The notes below the pieces were generated by a model. The model saw nothing but the letters and a program-made list of their open reading frames with translations. It had not been told where the DNA came from and made no database searches. From positions 75,904 to 139,903 of the forward strand of contig NZ_BBNN01000030.1 of assembly GCF_000829695.1 (NCBI RefSeq): a stretch of 64,000 bases of DNA, written 5' to 3'. Position 1 is the stretch's first letter. Each line of letters opens with the position of its first letter. Origin of the DNA: Streptomyces sp. NBRC 110035 (GTDB lineage: Bacteria > Actinomycetota > Actinomycetes > Streptomycetales > Streptomycetaceae). Below, one piece after another: positions 39,374-48,603 of the stretch. Position numbers and translations under genes: made by a program.

Positions 39374-40633
39374 ATGGCACTTCGATCACGTTCACATCCG
39401 CCGTCACCTTCACGTTCGGCCGGGGCGACCAGCGGCCCGGGTCGCGCACCCGCGTCCGACGGACGTGCCCGGCACCGCCGGCCGGCCACTGCCGGTACCG
39501 CAAGGGGTACGGGGCCGGGACCGAGGTCCGGTGGGCGGGAGGCCCGGCGGGGGCACCGGCTCCGCGGCGGCCGGGACCGGGACGCCTCGGCGGAGGAGCT
39601 CCGGCGTCGGGCGGAGGTGCTGTTCGGGGAGGGATCCGGGCGAGGCACCCGGGGCGCCGGAGGCGCCGGGCGGGCCCGGCGTGTGCCGAGCTGGGCCGTG
39701 GGTGGTGAGGACGAGCCGGTGGCGCGGTCCGGGAGGAGCCCGGTCGCAGCCCGGGGCGATGTGGACGTCGGGGAGGTGGGGACGCGGGAGGAGGTCCCCG
39801 GGCCGGCCGCCCCGGCCCCGGGCCCGGACCCGGCCCCTGACCCGGTGACGCCGGGGGAGCGCCGGCCGGTCGGGGGCACGGCGCTCGCGCTGCGGGAGCG
39901 GTTGCCGTTGTGGGTGCGGACGCGGTGCGGGCTGGAGCGGCGGAGCGTGGTCGCGCTGTCGGTGGTGCTCGTGCTGGCGGTGGGGTTCGCCGCGCAGCAC
40001 TTCTGGACCGGACGGACCCAGCCCGTGCGGGCCCCGGAGGTGGTGGGAGCGGCCGTGCCCGAGGCCGGGGACGGAGCGGGAAGCACGCCGGTCGCCTCGA
40101 CGGGGGCCGTCGGCGGGACAGCCGGCACGAGTGCGGGGTCCGGCACGGGCACTGCGGGCGCGGGTGCGGCGGGCACGGCGCTGCCCGAGATCGTGGTCGA
40201 CGTCGGCGGAAAGGTCCGTGACCCGGGCGTCCACCGTCTCCCGGCCGGCTCACGGGTCGCGGACGCGCTGCGGGCGGCGGGCGGAGTACGGCCCGGGACC
40301 AGGACCGACGGGCTCAACCGGGCCCGGTTCCTCGTGGACGGGGAGCAGGTGATCGTCGGCGGCCCCGCGCCGGCGGCGGGGGCCGGTGCGGCACCGGCGG
40401 CGGGCGGTCCGGCCGGAGCGGCACCGGGGGCCGGGCCCACGACACCCGTGTCCCTCAGCACCGCGACGCTGGAGCAACTGGACAGCCTCCCGGGGGTCGG
40501 CCCCGTACTGGCCCGGCACATCCTCGACTACCGCACCCGCAACGGCGGCTTCCGCTCGGTGGACGAACTGCGGGAAGTGAACGGCATCGGCGACCGCCGC
40601 TTCGCGGACCTGCGAAATCTCGTACGGCCATGA
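39374..40633 (+). CDS. comEA: ComEA-like DNA-binding competence protein
   Basis: A 419-aa protein with a long disordered cytoplasmic part, one transmembrane helix (about 192-211), an SLBB domain (about 273-335, EIVVDVGGKVRDPGVHRLPAG) and a C-terminal helix-hairpin-helix pair (TLEQLDSLPGVGPVLARHI, VDELREVNGIGDRRFADLRNL) that binds double-stranded DNA. The ATG at 39374 is chosen because MALRSRS is, as I recall, the usual Streptomyces start. The stop overlaps comEC by ATGA. Natural transformation is not known for Streptomyces, so the in vivo use is uncertain. Confidence 0.92.
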   Translation: MALRSRSHPPSPSRSAGATSGPGRAPASDGRARHRRPATAGTARGTGPGPRSGGREARRGHRLRGGRDRDASAEELRRRAEVLFGEGSGRGTRGAGGAGRARRVPSWAVGGEDEPVARSGRSPVAARGDVDVGEVGTREEVPGPAAPAPGPDPAPDPVTPGERRPVGGTALALRERLPLWVRTRCGLERRSVVALSVVLVLAVGFAAQHFWTGRTQPVRAPEVVGAAVPEAGDGAGSTPVASTGAVGGTAGTSAGSGTGTAGAGAAGTALPEIVVDVGGKVRDPGVHRLPAGSRVADALRAAGGVRPGTRTDGLNRARFLVDGEQVIVGGPAPAAGAGAAPAAGGPAGAAPGAGPTTPVSLSTATLEQLDSLPGVGPVLARHILDYRTRNGGFRSVDELREVNGIGDRRFADLRNLVRP

Positions 40634-43341
40634 GCAGCCCGACGGACCCGACGGACCCTGGGCGGACGGATACGGCACACCCCGTTTCCACGGACCCGCC
40701 CGCCCGGCTGTCCGTGCACGCCGCCTCGGGAAAGCGGCTCGGGGTGTCCCGTCCCCGGCAGGAGGGGCCGGCCGACCTGCGGCTCGTACCACCCGCGCTG
40801 GCGGCCTGGGCCACGGCGGCGGTGATGCTGCACGCCCCGCCCGGCCTGGTCACGGGCACGGTGATCGCCTCCCTGCTCCTGGCCGCGGTCCTTCTGCCGC
40901 CGCGAAACCGCCGGGCGGAGCCCCGGCCTGCGGGGCAGGCGCGTGCGGGGGAACCTGCGGGGCAGGCACGTGCGGGACCCGGACACCCACGCGGACAGGG
41001 GCGGTCGCGGGTGTCCGGAGCCGCGGTGCTGCTCTGCGTCGCCGCTGCCGCCGGAGCGGCGGGCCTGCACGGTGCCGATCTGCGGCGGGGCCCGGTGCCG
41101 GAGCTGGCGCGGGAGTACGCCCCGGTCACGGCCGAGGTCGAGGTCACCGCCGATCCCCGGCTCACCCGGCCCCGGGCCGGCGCCGGCCACACGGCTCCGA
41201 CAGCCGTGCTCATCGAGGGAGACGTGCGGCGGGTGGAACCGGAGGGGGGCGGTGCGGCGGCCGTGACCCGGGTCCCGGTGCTGATGACGGTCGACACGCG
41301 TTCGGCCCGGCCGGGCCCGCAGGGCGACGGACAGGCGCGGGCGGGGGGTGCGCGGGAGCACGCGCCGTGGCTCGGGCTGCTGCCGTCCACCCGGCTGCGG
41401 GTCGAGGGCCGGCTCGCTCCGGCGACGGCGGGCGGTGACCGGTTCGCGGCCGTGCTGCGGGTCAGGGACGACGGGACCGGGCCGCAGACGGTGGAGGAGC
41501 CGTCGGCGCCGCAACGGCTGGCCGGACGGCTGCGCGCCGGTCTGCGGGCGGCGACCGACGGCCTGTCGGCGGACGCGCGAGCCCTGCTGCCGGGGCTGGT
41601 CGTGGGCGACACCTCCCGCGTCACCCCGGAACTGGAAGAGGCGTTCGAAGAGACCGACCTGACGCACACCTTGGCGGTGTCCGGTGCGAACTTCACGATC
41701 CTCCTCGCCCTGCTCCTCGGCCCGCCGGGGCTGGCGCAGTACGCCGAACGCCGCGGTCTCGCGTCCCGCCTCGGCCTCTCGCTGCGCACGACCGCGCTGC
41801 TCGGCGGGGCGGTCTCGCTCGCCTTCGTCGTCGTGTGCCGGCCCGATCCGAGCGTGCTGCGGGCCGCCGCCTGCGGATCCGTCGCCCTGCTCGCGCTCGC
41901 CACCGGCCGCCGCAGGTCCCTGATCCCGGCACTGGCGACCGCCGTCCTGCTGCTGGTGCTCTACGACCCGTGGCTGGCCCGCAGTTACGGCTTCCTGCTC
42001 TCCGTGCTGGCCACCGGCGCCCTGCTCACGCTCGCGCCGCGCTGGAGCGCCGGGCTGCGACGGCGCGGGACGCCCCCACGGCTCGCGGAGGCGCTGGCCG
42101 CGGCGGGCGCCGCGCAGGCGGTGTGCGCGCCGGTGGTCGTCGTGCTGTCGGCGCGGGTGAGCCTGGTGGCGGTGCCGTGCAACCTCCTCGCCGAGTTCGC
42201 GCTCGCGCCGGCCACCGTGCTGGGCTTCCTGGCCCTGGCCACCGCCCTGCCGGCGCTGCCGGTGGCGAAGACGCTCGCCTGGTGCGCGAGCTGGCCCGTG
42301 GAGTGGATCGCGCAGATCGCCCGGACGGGGGCGGCGCTGCCCGGCGCCGGGGTCGACTGGCCGGGCGGCTGGACCGGGGCGGCGCTGCTCGGGGCGCTCA
42401 CCCTGGCACTCCTGCCGGTCGGCCGGAGACTGCTGCGGCACCCCTGGTGGTGCGGGGCCTGCGCCCTGCTCCTGGTGCTGCTGGTGGTGCAGCCGCCACC
42501 GCTGACCCGTGCGGTCACGGGCTGGCCGCCACCGGACTGGCGGATGGTGATGTGCGACGTGGGACAGGGCGACGCGATGGTGCTGGCGGCGGGCGAGGAC
42601 ACCGGGGTGGTCGTGGACGCCGGTCCGGACCCGGCCCTGGTGGACCGCTGTCTGCGCTCCCTCGGTGTCACCCGGATCCCGCTGGTCGTGCTGACCCACT
42701 TCCACGCCGACCACGTGGCGGGCCTGCCCGGCGTCCTGCGCGGACGGTCGGTGGGCGGCATCGCGGCCACGGGACTGGAGGAACCCGCCGACCAGGCCCG
42801 GTTCGTCCGGAGACTCGCGGCGGACCGGCACCTGCCGGTGACGCGGGCCACCGCGGGGGAGCGGCGGCGCACGGGGGAGCTGTCCTGGGAGGTGGTGTGG
42901 CCACCGCCGAACACCGGTCACACGGCCGGCACTTGGCCGGCCCCGGCCCCGGCCCCGGCCCCGGAGGGGCCGAACGACGCCAGTGTGGCCATGCTCGTCC
43001 GGACGGCCGGGCTGCGCCTGCTGCTGCTCGGGGACATGGAACCGCCGGCCCAGCGGGCCCTGGCGAGGTCGCCCACGGCGGGGCGGCTGGCGGACGTCGA
43101 CGTCCTCAAGGTCGCCCACCACGGTTCGGCGTACCAGGATCCGGGCCTCGTACGCCGGTCGGCGCCCCGGCTGGCGCTGATCTCCGCGGGGCGCGACAAC
43201 TCGTACGGGCATCCGGCCCCGAGCACGCTCGCCGCGCTGCGGGAGGCCGGTAGCGCGGTGCTGCGGACGGACCGGGGCGGGTCGATCGCCGTGCTCGGTG
43301 GGGAGGCCGGGGACGGAGAACTGCGGGTGGCGCGACACTGA
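40630..43341 (+). CDS. comEC: ComEC/Rec2 DNA-uptake channel
   Basis: A 903-aa integral membrane protein: an N-terminal soluble OB-like region, the competence domain of many helices (from LTHTLAVSGANFTILLALLLG onward), and a C-terminal metallo-beta-lactamase domain with THFHADHVAGLPG (around residue 690) and VAHHGSAYQD. In competent bacteria it conducts single-stranded DNA, and the lactamase domain is proposed to degrade the other strand. It is coupled to comEA by ATGA. It is full length with no visible decay. Confidence 0.93.
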   Translation: MSSPTDPTDPGRTDTAHPVSTDPPARLSVHAASGKRLGVSRPRQEGPADLRLVPPALAAWATAAVMLHAPPGLVTGTVIASLLLAAVLLPPRNRRAEPRPAGQARAGEPAGQARAGPGHPRGQGRSRVSGAAVLLCVAAAAGAAGLHGADLRRGPVPELAREYAPVTAEVEVTADPRLTRPRAGAGHTAPTAVLIEGDVRRVEPEGGGAAAVTRVPVLMTVDTRSARPGPQGDGQARAGGAREHAPWLGLLPSTRLRVEGRLAPATAGGDRFAAVLRVRDDGTGPQTVEEPSAPQRLAGRLRAGLRAATDGLSADARALLPGLVVGDTSRVTPELEEAFEETDLTHTLAVSGANFTILLALLLGPPGLAQYAERRGLASRLGLSLRTTALLGGAVSLAFVVVCRPDPSVLRAAACGSVALLALATGRRRSLIPALATAVLLLVLYDPWLARSYGFLLSVLATGALLTLAPRWSAGLRRRGTPPRLAEALAAAGAAQAVCAPVVVVLSARVSLVAVPCNLLAEFALAPATVLGFLALATALPALPVAKTLAWCASWPVEWIAQIARTGAALPGAGVDWPGGWTGAALLGALTLALLPVGRRLLRHPWWCGACALLLVLLVVQPPPLTRAVTGWPPPDWRMVMCDVGQGDAMVLAAGEDTGVVVDAGPDPALVDRCLRSLGVTRIPLVVLTHFHADHVAGLPGVLRGRSVGGIAATGLEEPADQARFVRRLAADRHLPVTRATAGERRRTGELSWEVVWPPPNTGHTAGTWPAPAPAPAPEGPNDASVAMLVRTAGLRLLLLGDMEPPAQRALARSPTAGRLADVDVLKVAHHGSAYQDPGLVRRSAPRLALISAGRDNSYGHPAPSTLAALREAGSAVLRTDRGGSIAVLGGEAGDGELRVARH

Positions 43342-43345
43342 GGGC

Positions 43346-44323
43346 ATGAGGGAAGCCGCGCACGACGACATGCACGAGCACACGCACGACCACACGGATG
43401 TGGGCACGGACGTGGACACGGACAAGGGAGCGGGCGAGGGAGCGCGCCCGGACGCGGGCACGCGAGCGGGCACCGGCGCCGGTCCGGACGCGACGGCGGT
43501 CGACGCCTATCTGCGGCGGCTGGGCCTCGGGCGACCGGCCCGGCCCACCGCCGACGCGCTGCGCGAACTGCACCTGCGCCACCTGCGGACCGTGCCCTTC
43601 GAGAACCTCTCGGTCCACCTCGGTGAGGAGATCGTGCTCGACGGGGGACGACTGCTGGACAAGGTGGTGAGCGGCCGCCGGGGCGGCTTCTGCTACGAAC
43701 TCAACGGAGTCTTCGGCACCTTGCTCACCGCCCTCGGGTACGAGGTCACCCTGCTCGCCGCGCGGGTGTACGGCGACGGAGGACGGCTCGGCATCCCGTA
43801 CGACCATCTCGCCCTGCGGGTACGGACCCAGGACGGCGGCGACCTGCTCGCCGATGTCGGGTTCGGGTCGCACTTCCTGCTGCCGCAGGCGTTCGGGGAG
43901 CGGGGGGAGCAGGAGGACCCCGGGGGTACGTTCCGGATCGTCGAGGCGGCGCCGGACGCGGCCGGGGCGCGCGGAGGTCATGACCCCGCCCCGGTCGCGG
44001 ACCTGGACGTGCTGCGGGACGGGAGGCCGGTGTACCGGCTGGAGCGGCGCCCGAGGGCGCTCGGCGACTTCGTGGCCGGGGCGTGGTGGCACAGCACCTC
44101 GCCGCAGTCGCATTTCACCCGGTCACTCGTCTGCTCACGGGCCACCGGGGACGGGGGGAGGATCACGCTCAGCGGCCGCCGGGTCACCGCGACGGCGGCG
44201 AACGGCACGCGTGAGGAGCGGGAGTTGGAGACGGACGAGGAGGTGCTCGCGTTCTACCAGGACCGGTTCGGGATCCGCCTCGCCCAGGTGCCGGCGGTGA
44301 GAAAACCCCACCGGGGCGGCTGA
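43346..44323 (+). CDS. Arylamine N-acetyltransferase with His-rich N-terminus
   Basis: A 325-aa NAT-family enzyme, transferring acetyl groups from acetyl-CoA to arylamines or hydrazines. The catalytic triad is Cys116 (RRGGFCYELNGVF), His154 (PYDHLALRV) and Asp170 (LLADVGFGSHFLLPQ). Normal family length is ~270-290 aa; the extra ~45 N-terminal residues are His/Asp/Thr-rich (MREAAHDDMHEHTHDHTD), possibly metal-binding or just disordered. ATG 43346 has GAGGG directly upstream; ATG 43370 is an alternative. It starts 4 nt after the comEC stop. Confidence 0.9.
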   Translation: MREAAHDDMHEHTHDHTDVGTDVDTDKGAGEGARPDAGTRAGTGAGPDATAVDAYLRRLGLGRPARPTADALRELHLRHLRTVPFENLSVHLGEEIVLDGGRLLDKVVSGRRGGFCYELNGVFGTLLTALGYEVTLLAARVYGDGGRLGIPYDHLALRVRTQDGGDLLADVGFGSHFLLPQAFGERGEQEDPGGTFRIVEAAPDAAGARGGHDPAPVADLDVLRDGRPVYRLERRPRALGDFVAGAWWHSTSPQSHFTRSLVCSRATGDGGRITLSGRRVTATAANGTREERELETDEEVLAFYQDRFGIRLAQVPAVRKPHRGG

Positions 44324-44343
44324 TCGCAGCCGGCTGGGTTTTT
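44302..44343. terminator. Bidirectional terminator overlapping the NAT stop codon
   Basis: Segments AAAACCC, CCGG and CGGCTG pair in order with CAGCCG, CCGG and GGGTTTTT around an ATCG loop. T5 closes the right side and AAAA the left side, so it could act on both strands. The NAT TGA (44321-44323) lies in its loop region, and the next ATG follows 1 nt after the T run. Confidence 0.65.
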
Positions 44344-44344
44344 A

Positions 44345-44602
44345 ATGGCCGACGTGAGCGATGTGAGACATGTGCTGGTGCTGCCCGACCGCGAGGCCGC
44401 GGAAGCGGTGGCGGAGGAGCTCGGCGAGCGCTTCGGCGTCGACGACGAGGAGCCGCGGCTCGTACGGGACGCCCTGGCCGGCGAAGACGACGCGGAGGAC
44501 GCCCAGTGGCTCGTCGTCCTGCGCGACGAGAGGCGACGGCTGGACCCCGGCGCACTGGACGAGTTCGCGGCGGAGTGGGAGGGCTGGCGGGAAGAACCCT
44601 GA
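44345..44602 (+). CDS. Acidic small protein of unknown function (85 aa)
   Basis: An 85-aa acidic protein (Asp/Glu about one quarter): VRHVLVLPDREAAEAVAEELGERFG, then WLVVLRDERRRLD and DEFAAEWEGWREEP. It has a beta-alpha-beta pattern like small ferredoxin-fold regulators; relation to the RraB-type RNase E inhibitors is conceivable but not shown. It begins just after a terminator T run without a clear ribosome site, which raises some doubt about expression. Confidence 0.6.
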   Translation: MADVSDVRHVLVLPDREAAEAVAEELGERFGVDDEEPRLVRDALAGEDDAEDAQWLVVLRDERRRLDPGALDEFAAEWEGWREEP

Positions 44603-44698
44603 GCCGGCACCGTGAGGCCGGGCCGGCGTTGTGGGACGGGGGCGGCACCGTGACGTGAGGAACCACCGCCGTCAGTGGTGCGTGCGATGCTTGTCGCG

Positions 44699-45688
44699 AT
44701 GGCCAGGAAGACAGCTCAAGACGACCCTCTCGCCCCGGTGACGCTCGCCGTGGGCCAGGAGGACCTCCTGCTCGACCGCGCCGTGCAGGAGGTGGTGGCC
44801 GCCGCGAAGGCCTCCGACGCCGACACGGACGTGCGCGACCTCACCCCGGACCAGCTCCAGCCCGGCACCCTCGCCGAGCTGACCAGTCCCTCGCTCTTCG
44901 CCGAGCGCAAGGTCGTGGTCGTACGCAACGCGCAGGACCTGTCGGCCGACACCGTCAAGGACGTGAAGGCGTATCTCGGGACGCCCGCCGAGGAGATCAC
45001 GCTCGTCCTGCTGCACGCGGGCGGCGCCAAGGGCAAGGGCCTGCTCGACGCGGCGCGCAAGGCCGGGGCGCGGGAGGTGGCCTGCCCGAAGATGACGAAG
45101 CCGGCGGACCGGCTGGCCTTCGTACGGAGCGAGTTCCGGGCCACCGGGAGATCGGCCACACCGGAGGCGTGCCAGGCGCTGGTCGACGCCATCGGCAGCG
45201 ACCTGCGGGAGCTGGCGGCGGCGGTGTCCCAGCTGGCGGCGGACATCGAGGGCACGATCGACGAGGCGGTTGTCGGCCGGTACTACACCGGGCGGGCCGA
45301 GGCGTCGAGCTTCACGGTCGCCGACCGCGCGGTCGAGGGCCGGGCGGCGGAGGCGCTGGAGGCGTTGCGCTGGTCGCTGTCGACGGGGGTGGCGCCGGTG
45401 CTGATCACGAGCGCGCTGGCCCAGGGCGTACGGGCGATCGGGAAGCTGTCGTCGGCGCGCGGCGGCAGACCGGCCGACCTGGCGCGGGAGCTGGGCATGC
45501 CGCCGTGGAAGATCGACCGGGTGCGCCAGCAGATGCGGGGCTGGACCCCCGACGGCGTGTCCGTCGCCCTGCGGGCGGTGGCCGAGGCGGACGCCGGCGT
45601 CAAGGGCGGCGGGGAGGACCCGGGGTACGCCCTGGAGAAGGCGGTCGTCACCGTCGCACGCGCGGCCAGGTCGAGGGGCAGGGCGTAG
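44699..45688 (+). CDS. holA: DNA polymerase III subunit delta
   Basis: A 329-aa clamp-loader subunit that opens the beta clamp. AAA+-like delta features are LAVGQEDLLLDRAVQEV, FAERKVVVVRNAQDL, DLRELAAAVSQLAADIEGTIDEAVV and the C-terminal collar helices (SLSTGVAPVLITSALAQGVRAI, MPPWKIDRVRQQM). ATG 44699 is preferred over the GTG 44675 frame start. GATGCT 7-8 nt upstream could be a -10 for leaderless mRNA. It is convergent with rpsT. Confidence 0.95.
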   Translation: MARKTAQDDPLAPVTLAVGQEDLLLDRAVQEVVAAAKASDADTDVRDLTPDQLQPGTLAELTSPSLFAERKVVVVRNAQDLSADTVKDVKAYLGTPAEEITLVLLHAGGAKGKGLLDAARKAGAREVACPKMTKPADRLAFVRSEFRATGRSATPEACQALVDAIGSDLRELAAAVSQLAADIEGTIDEAVVGRYYTGRAEASSFTVADRAVEGRAAEALEALRWSLSTGVAPVLITSALAQGVRAIGKLSSARGGRPADLARELGMPPWKIDRVRQQMRGWTPDGVSVALRAVAEADAGVKGGGEDPGYALEKAVVTVARAARSRGRA

Positions 45689-45727
45689 ATCCCGCCGTCG
45701 TCTTCGGACGTCCCGCACCGTGACAAG

Positions 45728-45779
45728 CCGAGGACCCCGCTCCACCGCCCGGGGAAGGGCGGTGGAGCGGGGTCCTCGG
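45728..45779. terminator. 23-bp perfect terminator between holA and rpsT
   Basis: A perfect 23-bp stem (45728-45750 / 45757-45779) with a 6-nt loop GGGGAA lies between the convergent holA and rpsT genes. It should stop both. Confidence 0.9.
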
Positions 45780-45914
45780 TGACGCTCGGAGCCCGTACCC
45801 GCGTGGCGAACGCAGGCCGCGTACAGGCTCGGGGTGCCGGTCGGGGGCGGAGAGAGAGGGCCCGCCCGGGTCCTTCCGGCGGTCGGATCAGATCCGGTCA
45901 GATCAGCGAGTGGT

Positions 45915-46181
45915 TCAGCCCTTGAGGGACGCGACCTTCAGAGCCAGCGCCGACTTCTTGTTGGCGGCCTGGTTCTTGTGGATGACGCCCTTGGAGACGG
46001 CCTTGTCGAGCTGACGCGCGGCAGCGCGCTGGTACTCGGTGGCCTTCTCGGCGTCGCCCGCGGCGGCGGCCTCGCGAGCCTTGCGGATCGCGGTCTTCAG
46101 GGAGGACTTGACGGCCTTGTTGCGCAGCCGGGCCTTCTCGTTGGTCTTGTTCCGCTTGATCTGGGACTTGATGTTCGCCAC
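45915..46181 (-). CDS. rpsT: 30S ribosomal protein S20
   Basis: An 88-aa basic helical protein with the typical start ANIKSQIKRNKTNEKARLRNKAVKSSLKTAIRKA and end GVIHKNQAANKKSALALKVASL. The start is GTG 46181 with AGAGGCTC upstream; the larger frame is a shadow. It is divergent from lepA across about 315 bp that must hold both promoters. Confidence 0.97.
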   Translation of the reverse strand: MANIKSQIKRNKTNEKARLRNKAVKSSLKTAIRKAREAAAAGDAEKATEYQRAAARQLDKAVSKGVIHKNQAANKKSALALKVASLKG

Positions 46182-46495
46182 GAATGAGCCTCTACAGGTT
46201 CTGGTACGGGGCCGCACGGGTCCCGTACCGGTGAATTTCTTGAGACGTGCCCCGCGCCCGGAGGGCACAGAGACACAGCCCCCCACGGTACCAGCGGCCC
46301 GACGGGCGGCCCAAACCCGCCCCGGCCGGGCGCCGGTACAGGCCCTGGTGCAGGCCCCGGCCCGGCCCCTGCCGGACCTCCGGTCCCCACCCGGGGCACC
46401 ACGCCCCCCGCCCGTGGGACCATGGAAGCTACGTATCGATCCGATCCGACCCGAGACCGCAGACACTGCGGACGCCTCAAGAATCAGGACCCTGC

Positions 46496-48364
46496 GTGCC
46501 CGCGACCCCCAGCCACGTGCCCGAGCCGAGCCGTACCGACCCGGCTCTGATCCGCAACTTCTGCATCATCGCGCACATCGACCACGGCAAGTCCACGCTC
46601 GCCGACCGGATGCTCCAGCTGACCGGTGTGGTCGATCAGCGGCAGATGCGCGCCCAGTACCTCGACCGCATGGACATCGAGCGTGAACGCGGCATCACGA
46701 TCAAGTCCCAGGCGGTGAGGCTGCCGTGGGCGCCCACGGACGACAAGGGCAGCACGCGCATCCTCAACATGATCGACACGCCGGGGCACGTCGACTTCAC
46801 CTACGAGGTGTCGCGGTCGCTCGCCGCCTGCGAGGGCACGGTCCTCCTGGTGGACGCCGCGCAGGGCATCGAGGCCCAGACCCTCGCCAACCTGTACCTG
46901 GCGATGGAGAACGACCTCACGATCATCCCGGTGCTCAACAAGATCGACCTGCCGGCCGCGCAGCCCGAGAAGTTCGCCGAGGAGCTCGCCAACCTGGTCG
47001 GCTGCGAGCCCGACGACGTGCTGAAGGTGTCCGCGAAGACCGGTCTCGGTGTCGAGGCGCTGCTGGACAGGGTGGTCGCCGACGTCCCCGCCCCGGTCGG
47101 CGTCAAGGACGCCCCGGCCCGCGCGATGATCTTCGACTCGGTGTACGACTCCTACCGCGGTGTCGTGACGTACGTCAGGGTCATCGACGGCCAGCTCAAC
47201 AAGCGCGAGCGCATCCGGATGATGTCCACGGGCGCGACGCACGAGCTGCTGGAGATCGGCACCAACTCGCCGGAGATGCTGTCCGCCGACGGCCTCGGCG
47301 TCGGCGAGGTGGGCTACCTCATCACCGGTGTGAAGGACGTCCGCCAGTCGAAGGTCGGTGACACCGTCACCAGCCAGCACAAGGGGGCCGAGGAGGCGCT
47401 CGGCGGCTACAAGGACCCCAAGCCCATGGTGTTCTCGGGCCTGTACCCGCTGGACGGATCCGACTACCCCGAGCTGCGCGAGGCGCTGGACAAGCTCCAG
47501 CTCAACGACGCCGCCCTGGTCTACGAGCCGGAGACCTCCGCCGCCCTCGGCTTCGGCTTCCGCGTCGGCTTCCTCGGCCTGTTGCACCTCGACGTGATCC
47601 GCGAGCGCCTCGAGCGCGAGTTCGGGCTCGACCTGATCGCCACCGCGCCGAACGTCGTCTACCGCGTGGACATGGAGGACGGCACCGAGCACATCGTCAC
47701 CAACCCGAGCGAGTTCCCCGAGGGGAAGATCGCCGAGGTGTACGAGCCGGTCGTGCGCGCCACCCTCCTGGCGCCCAGCGAGTTCATCGGCTCGATCATG
47801 GAGCTGTGCCAGACCCGGCGCGGTGTCCTGCTCGGTATGGACTACCTCTCCGAGGACCGGGTGGAGATCCGCTACACCCTCCCGCTCGCCGAGATCGTCT
47901 TCGACTTCTTCGACCAGCTGAAGTCCAAGACCCGCGGCTACGCCTCCCTCGACTACGAGCCCACCGGCGAGCAGACCTCCAGCCTGGTGAAGGTCGACAT
48001 CCTGCTGCACGGCGACAAGGTGGACGCGTTCTCCGCGATCACCCACAAGGACCAGGCGTACGCCTACGGCGTGCGGCTCGTCGCCAGGCTCAAGGAGCTG
48101 ATCCCGCGGCAGGCCTTCGAGGTGCCGGTGCAGGCCGCCATCGGCTCCCGGGTGATCGCCCGCGAGACCATCCGCGCCATCCGCAAGGACGTCCTCGCCA
48201 AGTGCTACGGCGGTGACATCTCGCGCAAGCGCAAGCTGCTGGAGAAGCAGAAGGAGGGCAAGAAGCGGATGAAGATGGTGGGCTCCGTGGAGGTCCCGCA
48301 GGAGGCCTTCATCGCCGTCCTCTCCAGCGACGACAACGCGGGGTCGGGCAAGGCCAGGAAGTAA
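46496..48364 (+). CDS. lepA: Elongation factor 4 (LepA) GTPase
   Basis: A 622-aa translational GTPase that remodels stalled or initiating ribosomes. G1 is AHIDHGKST, DTPGHVDF is G3 and NKIDLPAA G4. It is followed by domain II, EF-G-like domains and the LepA-specific C-terminus ending IRKDVLAKCYGGDISRKRKLLEKQKEGKKRMK. GTG 46496 is the start. Length and motifs are normal. Confidence 0.97.
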   Translation: MPATPSHVPEPSRTDPALIRNFCIIAHIDHGKSTLADRMLQLTGVVDQRQMRAQYLDRMDIERERGITIKSQAVRLPWAPTDDKGSTRILNMIDTPGHVDFTYEVSRSLAACEGTVLLVDAAQGIEAQTLANLYLAMENDLTIIPVLNKIDLPAAQPEKFAEELANLVGCEPDDVLKVSAKTGLGVEALLDRVVADVPAPVGVKDAPARAMIFDSVYDSYRGVVTYVRVIDGQLNKRERIRMMSTGATHELLEIGTNSPEMLSADGLGVGEVGYLITGVKDVRQSKVGDTVTSQHKGAEEALGGYKDPKPMVFSGLYPLDGSDYPELREALDKLQLNDAALVYEPETSAALGFGFRVGFLGLLHLDVIRERLEREFGLDLIATAPNVVYRVDMEDGTEHIVTNPSEFPEGKIAEVYEPVVRATLLAPSEFIGSIMELCQTRRGVLLGMDYLSEDRVEIRYTLPLAEIVFDFFDQLKSKTRGYASLDYEPTGEQTSSLVKVDILLHGDKVDAFSAITHKDQAYAYGVRLVARLKELIPRQAFEVPVQAAIGSRVIARETIRAIRKDVLAKCYGGDISRKRKLLEKQKEGKKRMKMVGSVEVPQEAFIAVLSSDDNAGSGKARK

Positions 48365-48418
48365 CCGCGGGTCACCGGAGGCTGCCGGGGGAGAGCCCGC
48401 CGAAGACCCGGAGCGGAG

Positions 48419-48452
48419 CGAGGCCCGTCGTGCGCGCGTACGACGGGCCTCG
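48419..48452 (+). terminator. lepA terminator
   Basis: A 13-bp stem (48419-48431 / 48440-48452) with an 8-nt GC loop, 54 nt after the lepA stop. Confidence 0.75.
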
Positions 48453-48544
48453 GCGCGTCCGCGCCGGTTCCGCAGCGGTTCCCCGGCGGGTTCGTCGTCC
48501 GCCCGTCAGGGGATTATCTGTACGAAGTGACAGGCCGTGGCCCC

Positions 48545-48573
48545 TTACGCAGCCGCCGGTGGGCCTCTACTCT
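48545..48573 (+). promoter_or_regulatory. Acyl-CoA synthetase promoter
   Basis: TTACGC (48545-48550) and TACTCT (48568-48573) with a 17-nt spacer. Transcription would start near 48580, leaving a 125-nt leader. Apart from this, the operator below and the lepA terminator, I see nothing else in the 340-bp gap 48365-48704. Confidence 0.55.
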
Positions 48574-48588
48574 GTCCCTGCCCGGCGG

Positions 48589-48603
48589 TTACTCGCGAGT
48601 TAA
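48589..48603. promoter_or_regulatory. Candidate operator just after the start of transcription
   Basis: TTACTCGCGAGTTAA contains the perfect 10-bp palindrome ACTCGCGAGT (48591-48600) and lies ~10-20 nt downstream of the predicted start point, where a repressor would block elongation. It has the look of TetR-type operators in front of actinobacterial fatty-acid genes (inference). Confidence 0.55.
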
